This document shows, piece by piece, positions 47,814 through 56,932 of a stretch of DNA of 64,000 nucleotides. The notes beneath the pieces were generated by a model that worked only from the letters and a program-made list of their open reading frames with translations, made no database searches and was not told where the DNA came from. The position numbers and the translations under genes were made by a program. The DNA is from Comamonas sp. JUb58 (GTDB lineage: Bacteria > Pseudomonadota > Gammaproteobacteria > Burkholderiales > Burkholderiaceae_C), in NCBI RefSeq assembly GCF_004364775.1, contig NZ_SOAL01000004.1:1-64000 (forward strand), written 5' to 3'. Within the stretch, counting starts at the first letter, position 1; every line of letters begins with the position of its first letter.

Positions 47814-50255
47814 ATGGATAAACATAACACGCGACCCGGCTTGGCTTCCAAGGCCTGGCTGCTTCTTCTGGGCCTGTGCCTGCTGGCCTCGGGCCTGTTC
47901 TTTGCTGTCTATGGCTACCAGCTGGTGGCGCTGCAGGGCAGTTGGTACTTTCTGATCAGCGGTATTGCGCTGGTCCTCTCCGGCCTGCTGATTGCCGCCG
48001 CGCGCCCCGGTGGCGCCTGGCTGTATGCCCTGACCTTGCTGGCAACGGCAGTCTGGGCCCTGGCCGATGTGGGCCTGGATTTCTGGCCCCTGGTCTCGCG
48101 CCTGCTGCTGCTGGCCGGCATCGGCATTCTGGTGGCGCTGTCCTTCCCGCTGCTGCGCCGTGCACGCGGCCAGGCCGCTGGCAAAAGCGGCTCCATCGCC
48201 ATCGCCGGCTTGCTGCTGCTGGGTTGCCTGGCAACCGTGGGCGGCATGTTCCTGCCCCATGCCTCGGTGTCGGCCAAGTCGGATGCGACCGTGCTGCAAC
48301 CGGTGGCCAAGGGCCAGGCGCCTGCTGACTGGGCGCACTATGGCAGCACGCCAGGCGGCACCCGCTTTGCGGCGCTGGACCAGATCACGCGCAGCAATGT
48401 CAAGGATCTGCAGGTGGCCTGGAGCTACCAGACCGGTGATGTGCCAGTGAGCCCTGGCGGCGGCGGTGCCGAAGACCAGCTGACCCCGCTGCAGATTGGC
48501 AACCAGGTCTTTGTCTGCACCCCCCACAACAATGTGATCGCGTTGGACGCGACCACCGGCAAGGAACTCTGGAAGACCGAGATCAATGCCAAGCAGAAAA
48601 AATGGATGCGCTGCCGTGGCCTGGCCTATTTTGATGCCGCCCAGCCGCTGAGCCAGCCCACGGTGGCCGGCGCAACGCCGGTGCAGGCCGTGAGCGTAGC
48701 GCCTGGCGCTGCCTGCCAACGCCGCATTCTGATGAACAGCGTGGCACCTGAGCTGATCGCCCTGGACGCCGACACCGGCGCCTTCTGCGAAGACTTTGGC
48801 ACCCACGGCCGCGTGGACCTGCGCAACGGCATGGGCAAGGGCGCCGACAAGGGCGAGTACTACCCCACCTCCGCCCCCACCCTGGCCGGCACCACCATCG
48901 TGATTGGTGGCCGCGTGGCCGACAACGTCAGCACCGACATGCCTGGTGGCGTGGTGCGTGGCTTTGATGTGGTGAGCGGCGCGCTGCGCTGGGCCTTTGA
49001 CCCGGGCAACCCCGAGGACCAGGCCGCCCCCGCTGACGGCAAGACCTATGTGCGCTCGACCCCCAACGTCTGGGCACCGATGTCCTACGACCCGCAGTCC
49101 AACACCGTGTTCATGCCTGTCGGCAGCGCGGCGGTGGATCTTTGGGGTGTGAAGCACACTGCGCTGGACCGCAAGTACGGTGCCTCGATGCTGGCCGTGG
49201 ATGCCAGCACCGGTAAGGAAAAATGGGTCTACCAGACCGTGCACGATGACCTCTGGGACTTCGATGTGCCGATGCAGCCTTCGTTTGTGGACTTCCCCGG
49301 CGCTGGTGGCAAGACCACGCCTGCGCTGGTGTTCGGCACCAAGGCCGGCCAGATCTTTGTGCTGGACCGCGCGACCGGCCAGCCCCTGACCCAGGTGGAA
49401 GAGCGCCGCGTGCCTGCCGGCAAGATCGAGGGCGAGACCTACTCGCCCACCCAGCCCTTCTCGGTCGGCATGCCCAATATCGGCGCTGACGACATGCGCG
49501 AATCCGACATGTGGGGTGCAACGCCGTTTGACCAGCTGCTCTGCCGCCTGAAGTTCAAGTCCAAGCGCTACACCGGCCTGTTCACGCCGCCGGGCACCGA
49601 TGCATCCTTGAACCTGCCCGGCTCGCTGGGTGGCATGAACTGGGGTGGCATCTCGGTCGACCCGACCAACAACTACCTGTTCATCAACGACATGCGCGTG
49701 GGCCTGGAAGTGCAGCTGATCAAGGCCGACCCGGCCGATGCCGGCGCCAAGTCCGATGGCAACGAAGCCGCTGCGATCACCAAGCCCGTGCCGCTGGATG
49801 GCACGCCTTATGCGATCAACGCCAAGGTGCGTTTCATGTCGCCGCTGGAGATCCCTTGCCAGAAGCCGCCTTTTGGCACACTGACCGCCGTGGACCTGAA
49901 GACCCAGCAGATCGCCTGGCAAGTGCCGGTCGGCACCGTCAAGGACACGGGCCCCTTCGGCATCAAGATGGGCCTGCCCATCCCCATTGGCATGCCCACC
50001 ATTGGTGGCACGATGGCCACGCAAGGCGGCCTGGTCTTTATCGCCGCCACGCAGGATTACTACCTGCGCGCCTATGAAACCGGCACCGGCCAGGAAGTGT
50101 GGAAAGCACGTCTGCCCGTGGGCAGCCAGGGCACGCCCATCAGCTACCAGTCGCCGGTGACGGGCCAGCAGTTTGTGCTGGTCTCGGCAGGCGGTGCACG
50201 CAACTCGCCTGACCGTGGCGACTATGTGATCGCCTACGCGCTGCCACGCCGCTGA
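47814..50255 (+). CDS. Membrane PQQ-dependent glucose/quinate/shikimate-type dehydrogenase
   Basis: 813 residues, near the 796 of E. coli Gcd. The N-terminal membrane part (about 1-150) has five helices. The rest is an eight-bladed quinoprotein propeller facing the periplasm (WAHYGSTPGGTRFAAL, TGKELWKTE, DLWDFDVPMQPSF, TPAL..GTKAGQ). It oxidises a sugar or cyclic polyol with PQQ and passes electrons to ubiquinone. Glucose versus quinate/shikimate cannot be decided here. No pqq synthesis genes are in the window. The ATG at 47814 (MDKHNTRPG) is the first with a proper membrane start. Confidence 0.92.
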   Translation: MDKHNTRPGLASKAWLLLLGLCLLASGLFFAVYGYQLVALQGSWYFLISGIALVLSGLLIAAARPGGAWLYALTLLATAVWALADVGLDFWPLVSRLLLLAGIGILVALSFPLLRRARGQAAGKSGSIAIAGLLLLGCLATVGGMFLPHASVSAKSDATVLQPVAKGQAPADWAHYGSTPGGTRFAALDQITRSNVKDLQVAWSYQTGDVPVSPGGGGAEDQLTPLQIGNQVFVCTPHNNVIALDATTGKELWKTEINAKQKKWMRCRGLAYFDAAQPLSQPTVAGATPVQAVSVAPGAACQRRILMNSVAPELIALDADTGAFCEDFGTHGRVDLRNGMGKGADKGEYYPTSAPTLAGTTIVIGGRVADNVSTDMPGGVVRGFDVVSGALRWAFDPGNPEDQAAPADGKTYVRSTPNVWAPMSYDPQSNTVFMPVGSAAVDLWGVKHTALDRKYGASMLAVDASTGKEKWVYQTVHDDLWDFDVPMQPSFVDFPGAGGKTTPALVFGTKAGQIFVLDRATGQPLTQVEERRVPAGKIEGETYSPTQPFSVGMPNIGADDMRESDMWGATPFDQLLCRLKFKSKRYTGLFTPPGTDASLNLPGSLGGMNWGGISVDPTNNYLFINDMRVGLEVQLIKADPADAGAKSDGNEAAAITKPVPLDGTPYAINAKVRFMSPLEIPCQKPPFGTLTAVDLKTQQIAWQVPVGTVKDTGPFGIKMGLPIPIGMPTIGGTMATQGGLVFIAATQDYYLRAYETGTGQEVWKARLPVGSQGTPISYQSPVTGQQFVLVSAGGARNSPDRGDYVIAYALPRR

Positions 50256-50273
50256 TCCGCTTCGGCCTCAGCC

Positions 50274-50320
50274 GCCCGGTGCAAGACTTCCCGCCAGGGA
50301 AGGCCTTCACCGGGCTTTTT
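50274..50320 (+). terminator. Terminator after the PQQ dehydrogenase
   Basis: Outer stem GCCCGGTG (50274-50281) and CACCGGGC (50308-50315), with an inner CTTCCC/GGGAAG hairpin, then a T run. Confidence 0.75.
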
Positions 50321-50390
50321 CATGCCTGCGCGGGATGCAGGGCATGCGGCCCGAGCGCCGACCAACCCCAAAACTGCCACAGATTTTGAT

Positions 50391-50434
50391 TTGCTATACA
50401 TTGCATAGCAACAATGCATCGCAAAATTGCATAG
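50391..50434. repeat. AT-rich repeats with TTGCATAG units
   Basis: An inverted pair TTGCTAT (50391-50397)/ATAGCAA (50405-50411), and the direct repeat TTGCATAG at 50401 and 50427, in the gap between convergent genes. The nature is unknown. Confidence 0.4.
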
Positions 50435-50467
50435 TAAATCAGCCAACCGCAGCAGAATCCGGTGTTA

Positions 50468-50890
50468 TCAGCCTTCCACCATGCCACGCATCCAGTCGGG
50501 CAGATCCACCGCCTTCTGGCGCGCAAAATCCACCCACAGCACGGTAGCGCCACCGCTGGCGTAGACCTCGCCGGGCGCACCCTGCTTTTCGATGTGGTAC
50601 CAGGTCTCGAAGGCCGTGCGTGCCGCATCGCTGACATACATCTTGACGACCAGCTGGGCCGGGTACTCGATCTGCCGCAGGTAGTTGCAAAAGCAGTTCA
50701 CCACCACCGGGCCTTGGCCCGCGCCATGGGGCGTGTCGCGCGTCGAGCGCAACCACTCCACCCGCGCGCTTTCCATGTAGCGAAAATAGACGGTGTTGTT
50801 GACATGGCCCAGACTGTCCATATCCCCCCAGCGAACATCCATCAGCGAGTCATGAACCCAGCGTTTGTGGTCAGGCAGCAAGATTTTCAT
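50468..50890 (-). CDS. 4HBT-fold acyl-CoA thioesterase
   Basis: 140 residues, a single hotdog domain. The catalytic Asp lies in DVRWGDMDSLGHVNNTVYFRY (about residues 18-38, read in part), the pattern of FadM/YbgC-like thioesterases, which release CoA from acyl-CoA in the cytoplasm. It ends in a gap shared with the PQQ dehydrogenase. It is divergent from ETF-ubiquinone oxidoreductase, which also serves fatty-acid oxidation. Confidence 0.88.
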   Translation of the reverse strand: MKILLPDHKRWVHDSLMDVRWGDMDSLGHVNNTVYFRYMESARVEWLRSTRDTPHGAGQGPVVVNCFCNYLRQIEYPAQLVVKMYVSDAARTAFETWYHIEKQGAPGEVYASGGATVLWVDFARQKAVDLPDWMRGMVEG

Positions 50891-51134
50891 AGACTCGCAT
50901 CTTACGGTGCGCCCATGAACGCCGGCGACAGCCCCTTGTCGCCGACTTTCACAGGCACAAAGCCCCTGTCTCAGAAATCAGAGCGGAGAAGCACCTAAAT
51001 CTAGGGCTAACCCTAGGATCAGGGCGGTTACCGCACTGCAACATCCTCATAAAATCCATGGCACTGCATGCAACCCAGACACAGATCTGCCACATGCCTG
51101 CCAATCGCTTGAAAAGAATTTGTACGGAGCCCCG

Positions 51135-52841
51135 ATGACCAACGAAGAAATACTGGCCCAATATGGCCCCCGCGAGTCGATGGAGTACGACGTTGTCATC
51201 GTCGGCGGCGGCCCAGGCGGGCTGGCCACGGCCATCCGTTTGAAGCAGCTGGCTGCGGAAAAAGGCAGCGATGTCTCCGTCGTCGTGCTGGAAAAAGGCT
51301 CTGAGCCCGGTGCGCACACCTTGTCCGGCGCCATCATGGATCCCCGCGCGCTGACCGAGCTGATCCCTGACTGGAAAGCCAAGGGTGCACCGCTGACCCA
51401 GCCGGTGACCGAAGACGCGATGGTCTTCCTGAGCGAAAAATCCGGTCTGCGCACCCCCAACTGGCTGCTGCCGCCCTGCTTTCACAACGAAGGCAACTAC
51501 ATCGTGCAGCTGGGCTTTGTCGTCAAATGGCTGGCCGAGCAGGCCGAGGCCCTGGGCGTCGAGATTTTCCCCGGCTTTGCCGCCGCTGAAGTGGTCTACA
51601 ACGAAGACGGCTCCGTCAAGGGCGTGGCCACCGGCAACATGGGCGTCGGCAAGAACGGCGAGCCCACCGGCGAGTTCCAGCTGGGCATGGAACTGCATGG
51701 CAAATACACCATCTTTGCCGAAGGCTCGCGTGGCAACCTGGGCAAGCAGCTGATCGCCAAGTTCAAGCTCGACGAAGGCAAGGACCCGCAGACCTATGGC
51801 CTGGGTGTGAAGGAGTTGTGGGAGATCGATCCCCAGCGCCACCAGCCCGGCTTTGTGATGCACACCGCCGGCTGGCCGATGAACAACGACACCTACGGTG
51901 GCGCCTTCCTCTACCACCTGGACGACAACAAGGTCACCCTGGGCTTCATCACCGGTCTGGATTATTCCAACCCCTACCTGTCTCCGTTTGAGGAGATGCA
52001 GCGCTGGAAGACCCACCCCAACATCCGCTACTACCTGGAAGGCGACGAGTCCAAGGGCATCAAGCCGGCCAAGCGCATTGGCTATGGCGCCCGCGCCATT
52101 ACCGCCGGCGGCCTGATGAGCCTGCCCAAGACCGTGTTCCCTGGTGGCGCGCTGGTCGGTTGCGATGCCGGTTTCCTGAACGTCAGCCGCATCAAGGGCA
52201 GCCACGCCGCCATCAAGACCGGCATGCTGGCCGCAGAAGCCGCCTTTGAAGCCATTGCCGCTGGCCGCCAGGGCGATGAGCTGAGCGCCTACCCGGCTGC
52301 GTTTGAGAAGAGCTGGCTCTACGAAGAGCTCAACAAGAGCCGCAACTTCAAGAGCTGGTTCAAGAAGGGCCTGGTCACCGCCTCCATCATGAACGGCCTG
52401 GAGCAGTTTGTGCTGCGCGGCAACATGCCCTGGACCCTGCACCGCGACAAGCCCGACCACGCCTACCTCAAGCCCGCGTCGCAATGCAAACCCATCCAGT
52501 ACCCCAAGCCCGATGGCAAGCTGACCTTTGACCGCCTCTCCAGCGTCTTCATCAGCGGCACCAACCATGCCGAAGACCAGCCCGCCCACCTGACCTTGAA
52601 AGATGCCAGCGTGCCGGTGCAGATCAACCTGGCCAAGTACGCAGGCCCCGAGCAGCGCTACTGCCCGGCGGGGGTCTATGAGTTCGTGGCGGACGAAAGC
52701 CAGGGCGGCGATGCCCAGCGCCTGCAGATCAATGCGCAAAACTGCGTGCACTGCAAGACCTGCGACATCAAGGACCCGACCCAGAACATCGTCTGGGTAA
52801 CGCCCGAAGGCGGTGGCGGCCCGAACTACACGGGCATGTAA
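51135..52841 (+). CDS. Electron transfer flavoprotein-ubiquinone oxidoreductase
   Basis: 568 residues, the full length of ETF-QO. It takes electrons from ETF, reduced by acyl-CoA and other dehydrogenases, and passes them to ubiquinone at the inner membrane. The FAD motif VVIVGGGPGGLATAIRL is at about residues 20-36. The C-terminal 4Fe-4S cysteines are in CPAG and CVHCKTCDIKDP. The ATG at 51135 follows GGAGCCCCG. It is monocistronic, and the etfAB genes lie outside the window. Confidence 0.96.
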   Translation: MTNEEILAQYGPRESMEYDVVIVGGGPGGLATAIRLKQLAAEKGSDVSVVVLEKGSEPGAHTLSGAIMDPRALTELIPDWKAKGAPLTQPVTEDAMVFLSEKSGLRTPNWLLPPCFHNEGNYIVQLGFVVKWLAEQAEALGVEIFPGFAAAEVVYNEDGSVKGVATGNMGVGKNGEPTGEFQLGMELHGKYTIFAEGSRGNLGKQLIAKFKLDEGKDPQTYGLGVKELWEIDPQRHQPGFVMHTAGWPMNNDTYGGAFLYHLDDNKVTLGFITGLDYSNPYLSPFEEMQRWKTHPNIRYYLEGDESKGIKPAKRIGYGARAITAGGLMSLPKTVFPGGALVGCDAGFLNVSRIKGSHAAIKTGMLAAEAAFEAIAAGRQGDELSAYPAAFEKSWLYEELNKSRNFKSWFKKGLVTASIMNGLEQFVLRGNMPWTLHRDKPDHAYLKPASQCKPIQYPKPDGKLTFDRLSSVFISGTNHAEDQPAHLTLKDASVPVQINLAKYAGPEQRYCPAGVYEFVADESQGGDAQRLQINAQNCVHCKTCDIKDPTQNIVWVTPEGGGGPNYTGM

Positions 52842-52874
52842 GCACGGTTCCTAGAACCAACTCCTCGGGTTTCC

Positions 52875-53732
52875 ATGGCAGGGCAAACACGGGCCGGCCC
52901 GCCATGGATTGCCGAACTTGGCCGACAAGCACGCCACAGCTGGCGTGCCGACAATGGCCCCATGTTTGTCTGGTTACGCTCCCCACGCTGTTCAGCCCGA
53001 CACAGGCCCTGCCAGGCCCAGGGCCCGGTGGGGACTGTTCGGTCCCGCCCGTTACTTACAGTGGCCTCTGCACTGTTGGCCAGTCTGCTCTGGGCCCAGG
53101 CCAGCATCGCAGCCCCAGCCGCTGCCAGCACAACGCCTGCTGCGCCCAGCAAACGCGCCAAGCGTCCCCCTCCGCCTGTACCACCCAAGGCTGCAGCGCC
53201 ATCCCCGCCCGCAGCAGCGCCTGCCCCTGCGCCTTTGGTATCGGCCACCGAACTGGATCTGGAGCGTTTTATGGGCCTTTGGTACAAGGCCGCCAAGGTC
53301 GAGGAGCCGCAGGATGCCCTGCGCACCCGCGAACGCTATGAGTTTTTGCAGCGCTATGACGGCGGCGTGCGGGTGATCGCCACCTCCTACGATCCGCTCT
53401 CCAACCGCTGGGACCGCCGCCAGGACTATATGGCGCCGGTCGATGCCAAGGGCGCGGCACTGAGCAGCCACTACCAGATGCCCATGCCAGTGCATTTCAG
53501 CATCAGCCGCTTCGGGCCCTTTGGCGTCAGCTACTACGTGGTGGCGCTGGATCCCAACTACCAATGGGCGATGGTGTCGGGGCCGGGGCCCAAGTCCTTT
53601 TCCATCCTGAGCCGCCGCAGCGAGCTGGAACCCGAGCTGCGCGCACCGCTGGAGCAGCTGGCCACGCGCCAGAACCTGCTGAAGGCGCCGCTGCAATGGG
53701 CCGTTCCGGACCAGGAAACCGCGCCTCGGTGA
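52875..53732 (+). CDS. Lipocalin family protein
   Basis: 285 residues from the first ATG, but the real start may be later: a GTG at 53028 puts a good export signal (LLTVASALLASLLWAQASIAA) at the N-terminus, and an ATG at 52962 is another choice. After a Pro/Ala/Lys-rich linker comes a lipocalin barrel with the family motif FMGLWYKAAKVE and a later strand NRWDRRQDY. Blc-type lipocalins bind lipids in the envelope. No lipobox cysteine is seen in the signal, so it is probably soluble in the periplasm. Confidence 0.72.
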   Translation: MAGQTRAGPPWIAELGRQARHSWRADNGPMFVWLRSPRCSARHRPCQAQGPVGTVRSRPLLTVASALLASLLWAQASIAAPAAASTTPAAPSKRAKRPPPPVPPKAAAPSPPAAAPAPAPLVSATELDLERFMGLWYKAAKVEEPQDALRTRERYEFLQRYDGGVRVIATSYDPLSNRWDRRQDYMAPVDAKGAALSSHYQMPMPVHFSISRFGPFGVSYYVVALDPNYQWAMVSGPGPKSFSILSRRSELEPELRAPLEQLATRQNLLKAPLQWAVPDQETAPR

Positions 53733-54075
53733 ATACCCTGGGTGCGCGACAGCGGCGCCTCCAGGGCTTGCGGCAGGCAAAATTCCACGCACAGTTTTAT
53801 TGCCAGAGCGCTGCATATTTCTCCACCAAACACAGTTTTATTGATCCAGGAAACTATTCCAGGAAATATTTATGCAAGCATACGCCAACTTGCGCAAGCC
53901 AGCACAGCTTTTCAGGCAGGGCTGCAACTAGGGCAATCCCATAGATCACAAATGTGTCATCCCATGGGTGGCGGGGTGTAGACTGCTGCTACCTGTTTGC
54001 CACCTGTTGTAACAGGGGGCGGATCAAGCAGCAGTGCTGCGGATGCAATTCAACAAATTTGGCGGAGATATACGC
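53733..54075. other. 343-bp gap with a structured leader
   Basis: No gene is visible. The last 90 bases, before the ABC receptor gene, can fold: TGCTGCT (53984-53990) with AGCAGCA (54027-54033), and inside it CCTGT (53992-53996) with ACAGG (54012-54016). It could be a 5' leader with a regulatory role or chance. Confidence 0.35.
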
Positions 54076-55044
54076 ATGAAGAAATTGGCTTGGGCCCCTC
54101 TGGGCGCCGTGGCACTGGCAATCGCGGCCATCGCGCCCGCACAGGCAGCAGACCAGAAATCGGTGGCCGTGACGGCCATCGTGGAACACCCTGCGCTGGA
54201 CGCAGTGCGCGACGGCGTCAAGGCGGCACTCAAGGCCGAAGGCTTTGAAGAAGGCAAGAACCTCAAGTGGCAGTACCAAAGCGCCCAGGGCAACCCTGGC
54301 ACCGCTGCCCAGATCGCCCGCAAGTTTGTCGGTGACAAGCCCGATGCCATCGTCGCGATCGCCACACCATCGGCCCAAGCCGTGGTCGCCGCCACCAAGA
54401 CCGTGCCCGTGGTCTTCTCCGCAGTGACCGATCCCGTGGCCGCCAAGCTGGTGCCCAGCTGGGAGCCATCGAAGAACAACGTGACCGGCGTGTCCGACCT
54501 GCTGGCCCTGGACAAGCAGATGGAACTGCTGAAGAAGGTCGTGCCCAACGCCAAGCGCGTCGGCATGGTCTACAACCCCGGCGAGGCCAACTCTGCCGTG
54601 GTGGTCAAAGAGCTGAAGGAACTGCTGCCCAAGCTGGGCATGACCCTGGTGGAAGCAGCGGCTCCCCGCTCGGTGGACGTCTCGAGCGCAGCGCGCTCGC
54701 TGGTCGGCAAGGCCGATGTGATCTACACCAACACCGACAACAATGTGGTGTCCTCCTATGAAGCCCTGGTCAAGGTTGGCCAGGATTCCAAGCTGCCGCT
54801 GGTGGCATCGGACACCGACTCGGTGGCCCGTGGCGCCGTGGCTGCCCTGGGTATCAACTACCGCGATCTGGGCGATCAGACCGGCCGCATGGTGGCACGT
54901 ATCCTCAAGGGTGAAAAGCCCGGCGACATCAAGACCGAAGTCTCGACCAAGATGGAGCTGTACGTGAACCCCGGTGCCGCTGAAAAGCAAGGCATCAAGC
55001 TGTCCGACGAGCTGGTCAAGTCGGCTGCCAAAGTAATTCAGTGA
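54076..55044 (+). CDS. ABC transporter substrate-binding protein (DUF534/TrpX type)
   Basis: 322 residues with a signal peptide (MKKLAWAPLGAVALAIAAIA, cut after AQAA). The periplasmic-binding fold opens AVTAIVEHPALDAVRDGVK, then GNPGTAAQIARKFVGDKPD. This is the ABC_sub_bind (DUF534) family, some members of which bind aromatic amino acids or related small molecules. It forms a three-gene importer with the permease and ATPase downstream. The ATG at 54076 follows GGCGGAGATATACGC. Confidence 0.9.
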   Translation: MKKLAWAPLGAVALAIAAIAPAQAADQKSVAVTAIVEHPALDAVRDGVKAALKAEGFEEGKNLKWQYQSAQGNPGTAAQIARKFVGDKPDAIVAIATPSAQAVVAATKTVPVVFSAVTDPVAAKLVPSWEPSKNNVTGVSDLLALDKQMELLKKVVPNAKRVGMVYNPGEANSAVVVKELKELLPKLGMTLVEAAAPRSVDVSSAARSLVGKADVIYTNTDNNVVSSYEALVKVGQDSKLPLVASDTDSVARGAVAALGINYRDLGDQTGRMVARILKGEKPGDIKTEVSTKMELYVNPGAAEKQGIKLSDELVKSAAKVIQ

Positions 55045-55102
55045 TGGATGCCGCCTCGCCTGTGGCTGTGCAACCCGCGCAGCCCAGGGGGTGACAAGAC
55101 GC

Positions 55103-55123
55103 AGCCCCGCCAGAAGCGGGGCT
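55103..55123 (+). terminator. Hairpin between ABC receptor and permease genes
   Basis: Stem AGCCCCGC (55103-55110) and GCGGGGCT (55116-55123) with a poor T tail (TGTTCGTT). It probably stabilises the receptor mRNA or ends part of the transcripts, a common way to make more receptor than permease. Confidence 0.5.
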
Positions 55124-55160
55124 TGTTCGTTATCCAGACCCCATCAGATAAGAAAACTCC

Positions 55161-56045
55161 ATGACCTTATTTTCATTTTTGGGAGCCATCGAGATCGGCC
55201 TGATCTTCGCGCTGGTCGCGCTCGGTGTGTTCATCTCCTTCCGCCTGCTGCGCTTTCCTGACCTGACGGTCGATGGCAGCTTCCCCTTGGGCGCTGCTGT
55301 CTGCGCCGTGATGATCACCGGTGGCTACAGCCCGTTTCTGGCCACCATCGGTGCCACGCTGGCCGGCGCGATTGCCGGCCTGATCACCGGCTGGCTGAAC
55401 GTCAAGCTCAAGATCATGGACCTGCTCGCGTCGATCCTGATGATGATCGCGCTGTACTCCATCAACCTGCGCATCATGGGTGGCCCCAATGTGCCGCTGA
55501 TCAACGACCCGACCTTGTTCAACCAGCTGCAACCCGCCGGCATCGAAGACTATGTGTTCCGCCCGCTGCTGATGTGCGTGATCGTGGTTCTGGCCAAGCT
55601 GGCGATGGACTGGTTCTTCCTGACCGAGCGAGGCCTGGCCATTCGCGCCACCGGCACCAATGCCCGCATGGCGCGCGCACAGGGCGTCAACACCGGCGGC
55701 ATGATCCTGCTGGGCATGGCCGTCTCCAACGGCCTGGTGGGCCTGGCGGGCGCACTGTTTGCCCAGACCCAGGGCGGCGCCGACAGCTCCATGGGCATCG
55801 GCACCATCGTGATCGGTCTGGCGGCGGTGATCGTTGGTGAGTCCATCCTGCCTTCGCGCAAGCTGATTCTGGCCACCCTGGCCGTGGTGATTGGCGCCAT
55901 CGTCTACCGCTTCTTCATTGCGCTGGCGCTGAACAGCGACTTCATCGGCCTCAAGGCCCAGGATCTGAACCTGGTGACGGCCTTGCTGGTCACGATCGCG
56001 CTGGTCATCCCCCAGCTCAAACGTCGTTTTGCGAAAAAGCACTGA
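55161..56045 (+). CDS. ABC transporter permease
   Basis: 294 residues with eight to nine hydrophobic helices, of the branched-chain amino-acid permease-like (BPD_transp_2) family. The DLTVDGSFPLGAAVCAVMI segment near residue 35 and NGLVGLAGALFAQTQGGADS near residue 193 are typical of the permeases paired with DUF534 receptors. It forms the membrane channel of the importer. The ATPase gene begins 13 bp later. Confidence 0.92.
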   Translation: MTLFSFLGAIEIGLIFALVALGVFISFRLLRFPDLTVDGSFPLGAAVCAVMITGGYSPFLATIGATLAGAIAGLITGWLNVKLKIMDLLASILMMIALYSINLRIMGGPNVPLINDPTLFNQLQPAGIEDYVFRPLLMCVIVVLAKLAMDWFFLTERGLAIRATGTNARMARAQGVNTGGMILLGMAVSNGLVGLAGALFAQTQGGADSSMGIGTIVIGLAAVIVGESILPSRKLILATLAVVIGAIVYRFFIALALNSDFIGLKAQDLNLVTALLVTIALVIPQLKRRFAKKH

Positions 56046-56058
56046 CAAGGAGAGAGAC

Positions 56059-56853
56059 ATGCTGAGCGCAAAAGACCTCAAGATCACCTTCAACCCCGGC
56101 ACCCCGATCGAAACCCGCGCGCTGCGCGGCATGGCGCTGGACATTCCAGCCGGCCAGTTCGTCACCGTCATCGGCTCCAATGGCGCGGGTAAATCGACCT
56201 TTTTGAACGCCATCTCCGGCGACCTGATGGTCGACTCGGGCAGCATCGTCATCGACGGTGAAGACATGACCCGCAAGCCCGTCTGGGACCGCGCCCACAG
56301 GGTGGCCCGCGTGTTCCAGGACCCGATGGCCGGCACCTGCGAAGACCTGTCGATCGAAGAGAACATGGCCCTGGCGCATGAGCGCGGCAACTTTCGCGGC
56401 CTGTCCAAGGCCGTCAAGCAAGCCAACCGTGCGCTCTACCGCGAAAAGCTCGCCACCCTGGGCCTGGGCCTGGAAAACCGTCTGACCGACCGCATCGGCC
56501 TGCTCTCGGGCGGCCAGCGCCAGGCCGTCAGCCTGCTGATGGCCGCACTGCAGCCTTCGCGCATTCTGCTGCTGGACGAGCACACCGCTGCGCTCGATCC
56601 GCGCACGGCCGACTTTGTGCTCAAGCTCACCGCCCGCATCGTCGATGAAGGCAAGCTGACCACGATGATGGTGACCCACAGCATGCGCCAGGCACTCGAT
56701 GTGGGCGACCGCACCGTGATGCTGCACCAGGGCCAGGTGGTGCTCGATGTCAGCGGCGAAGAGCGCGCCAAGATGGACGTGCCCGATCTGCTGCAGATGT
56801 TCGAGAAGGTGCGTGGTGAAAAGCTCGCCGATGATGCCTTGTTGTTGAGCTGA
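56059..56853 (+). CDS. ABC transporter ATP-binding protein
   Basis: 264 residues. Walker A GSNGAGKST (about residues 37-45), signature LSGGQRQ, Walker B ILLLDEHTAALD and the switch His (MVTHS) are all intact. It powers the permease encoded upstream. The ATG at 56059 follows AAGGAGAGAGAC, and it is the last gene of the importer operon. Confidence 0.95.
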   Translation: MLSAKDLKITFNPGTPIETRALRGMALDIPAGQFVTVIGSNGAGKSTFLNAISGDLMVDSGSIVIDGEDMTRKPVWDRAHRVARVFQDPMAGTCEDLSIEENMALAHERGNFRGLSKAVKQANRALYREKLATLGLGLENRLTDRIGLLSGGQRQAVSLLMAALQPSRILLLDEHTAALDPRTADFVLKLTARIVDEGKLTTMMVTHSMRQALDVGDRTVMLHQGQVVLDVSGEERAKMDVPDLLQMFEKVRGEKLADDALLLS

Positions 56854-56874
56854 GCAACACCCGCCTCCTCCCCC

Positions 56875-56912
56875 AAAACAGCGGAGCCACCCAGGTGGCA
56901 TCCGCTGTTTTT
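56875..56912. terminator. Bidirectional terminator after the ABC operon
   Basis: Outer stem AAAACAGCGGA (56875-56885)/TCCGCTGTTTT (56901-56911) with an inner GCCACC/GGTGGC hairpin, between convergent genes. Confidence 0.88.
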
Positions 56913-56932
56913 TTATGCCTGCTGCCAGGCGA

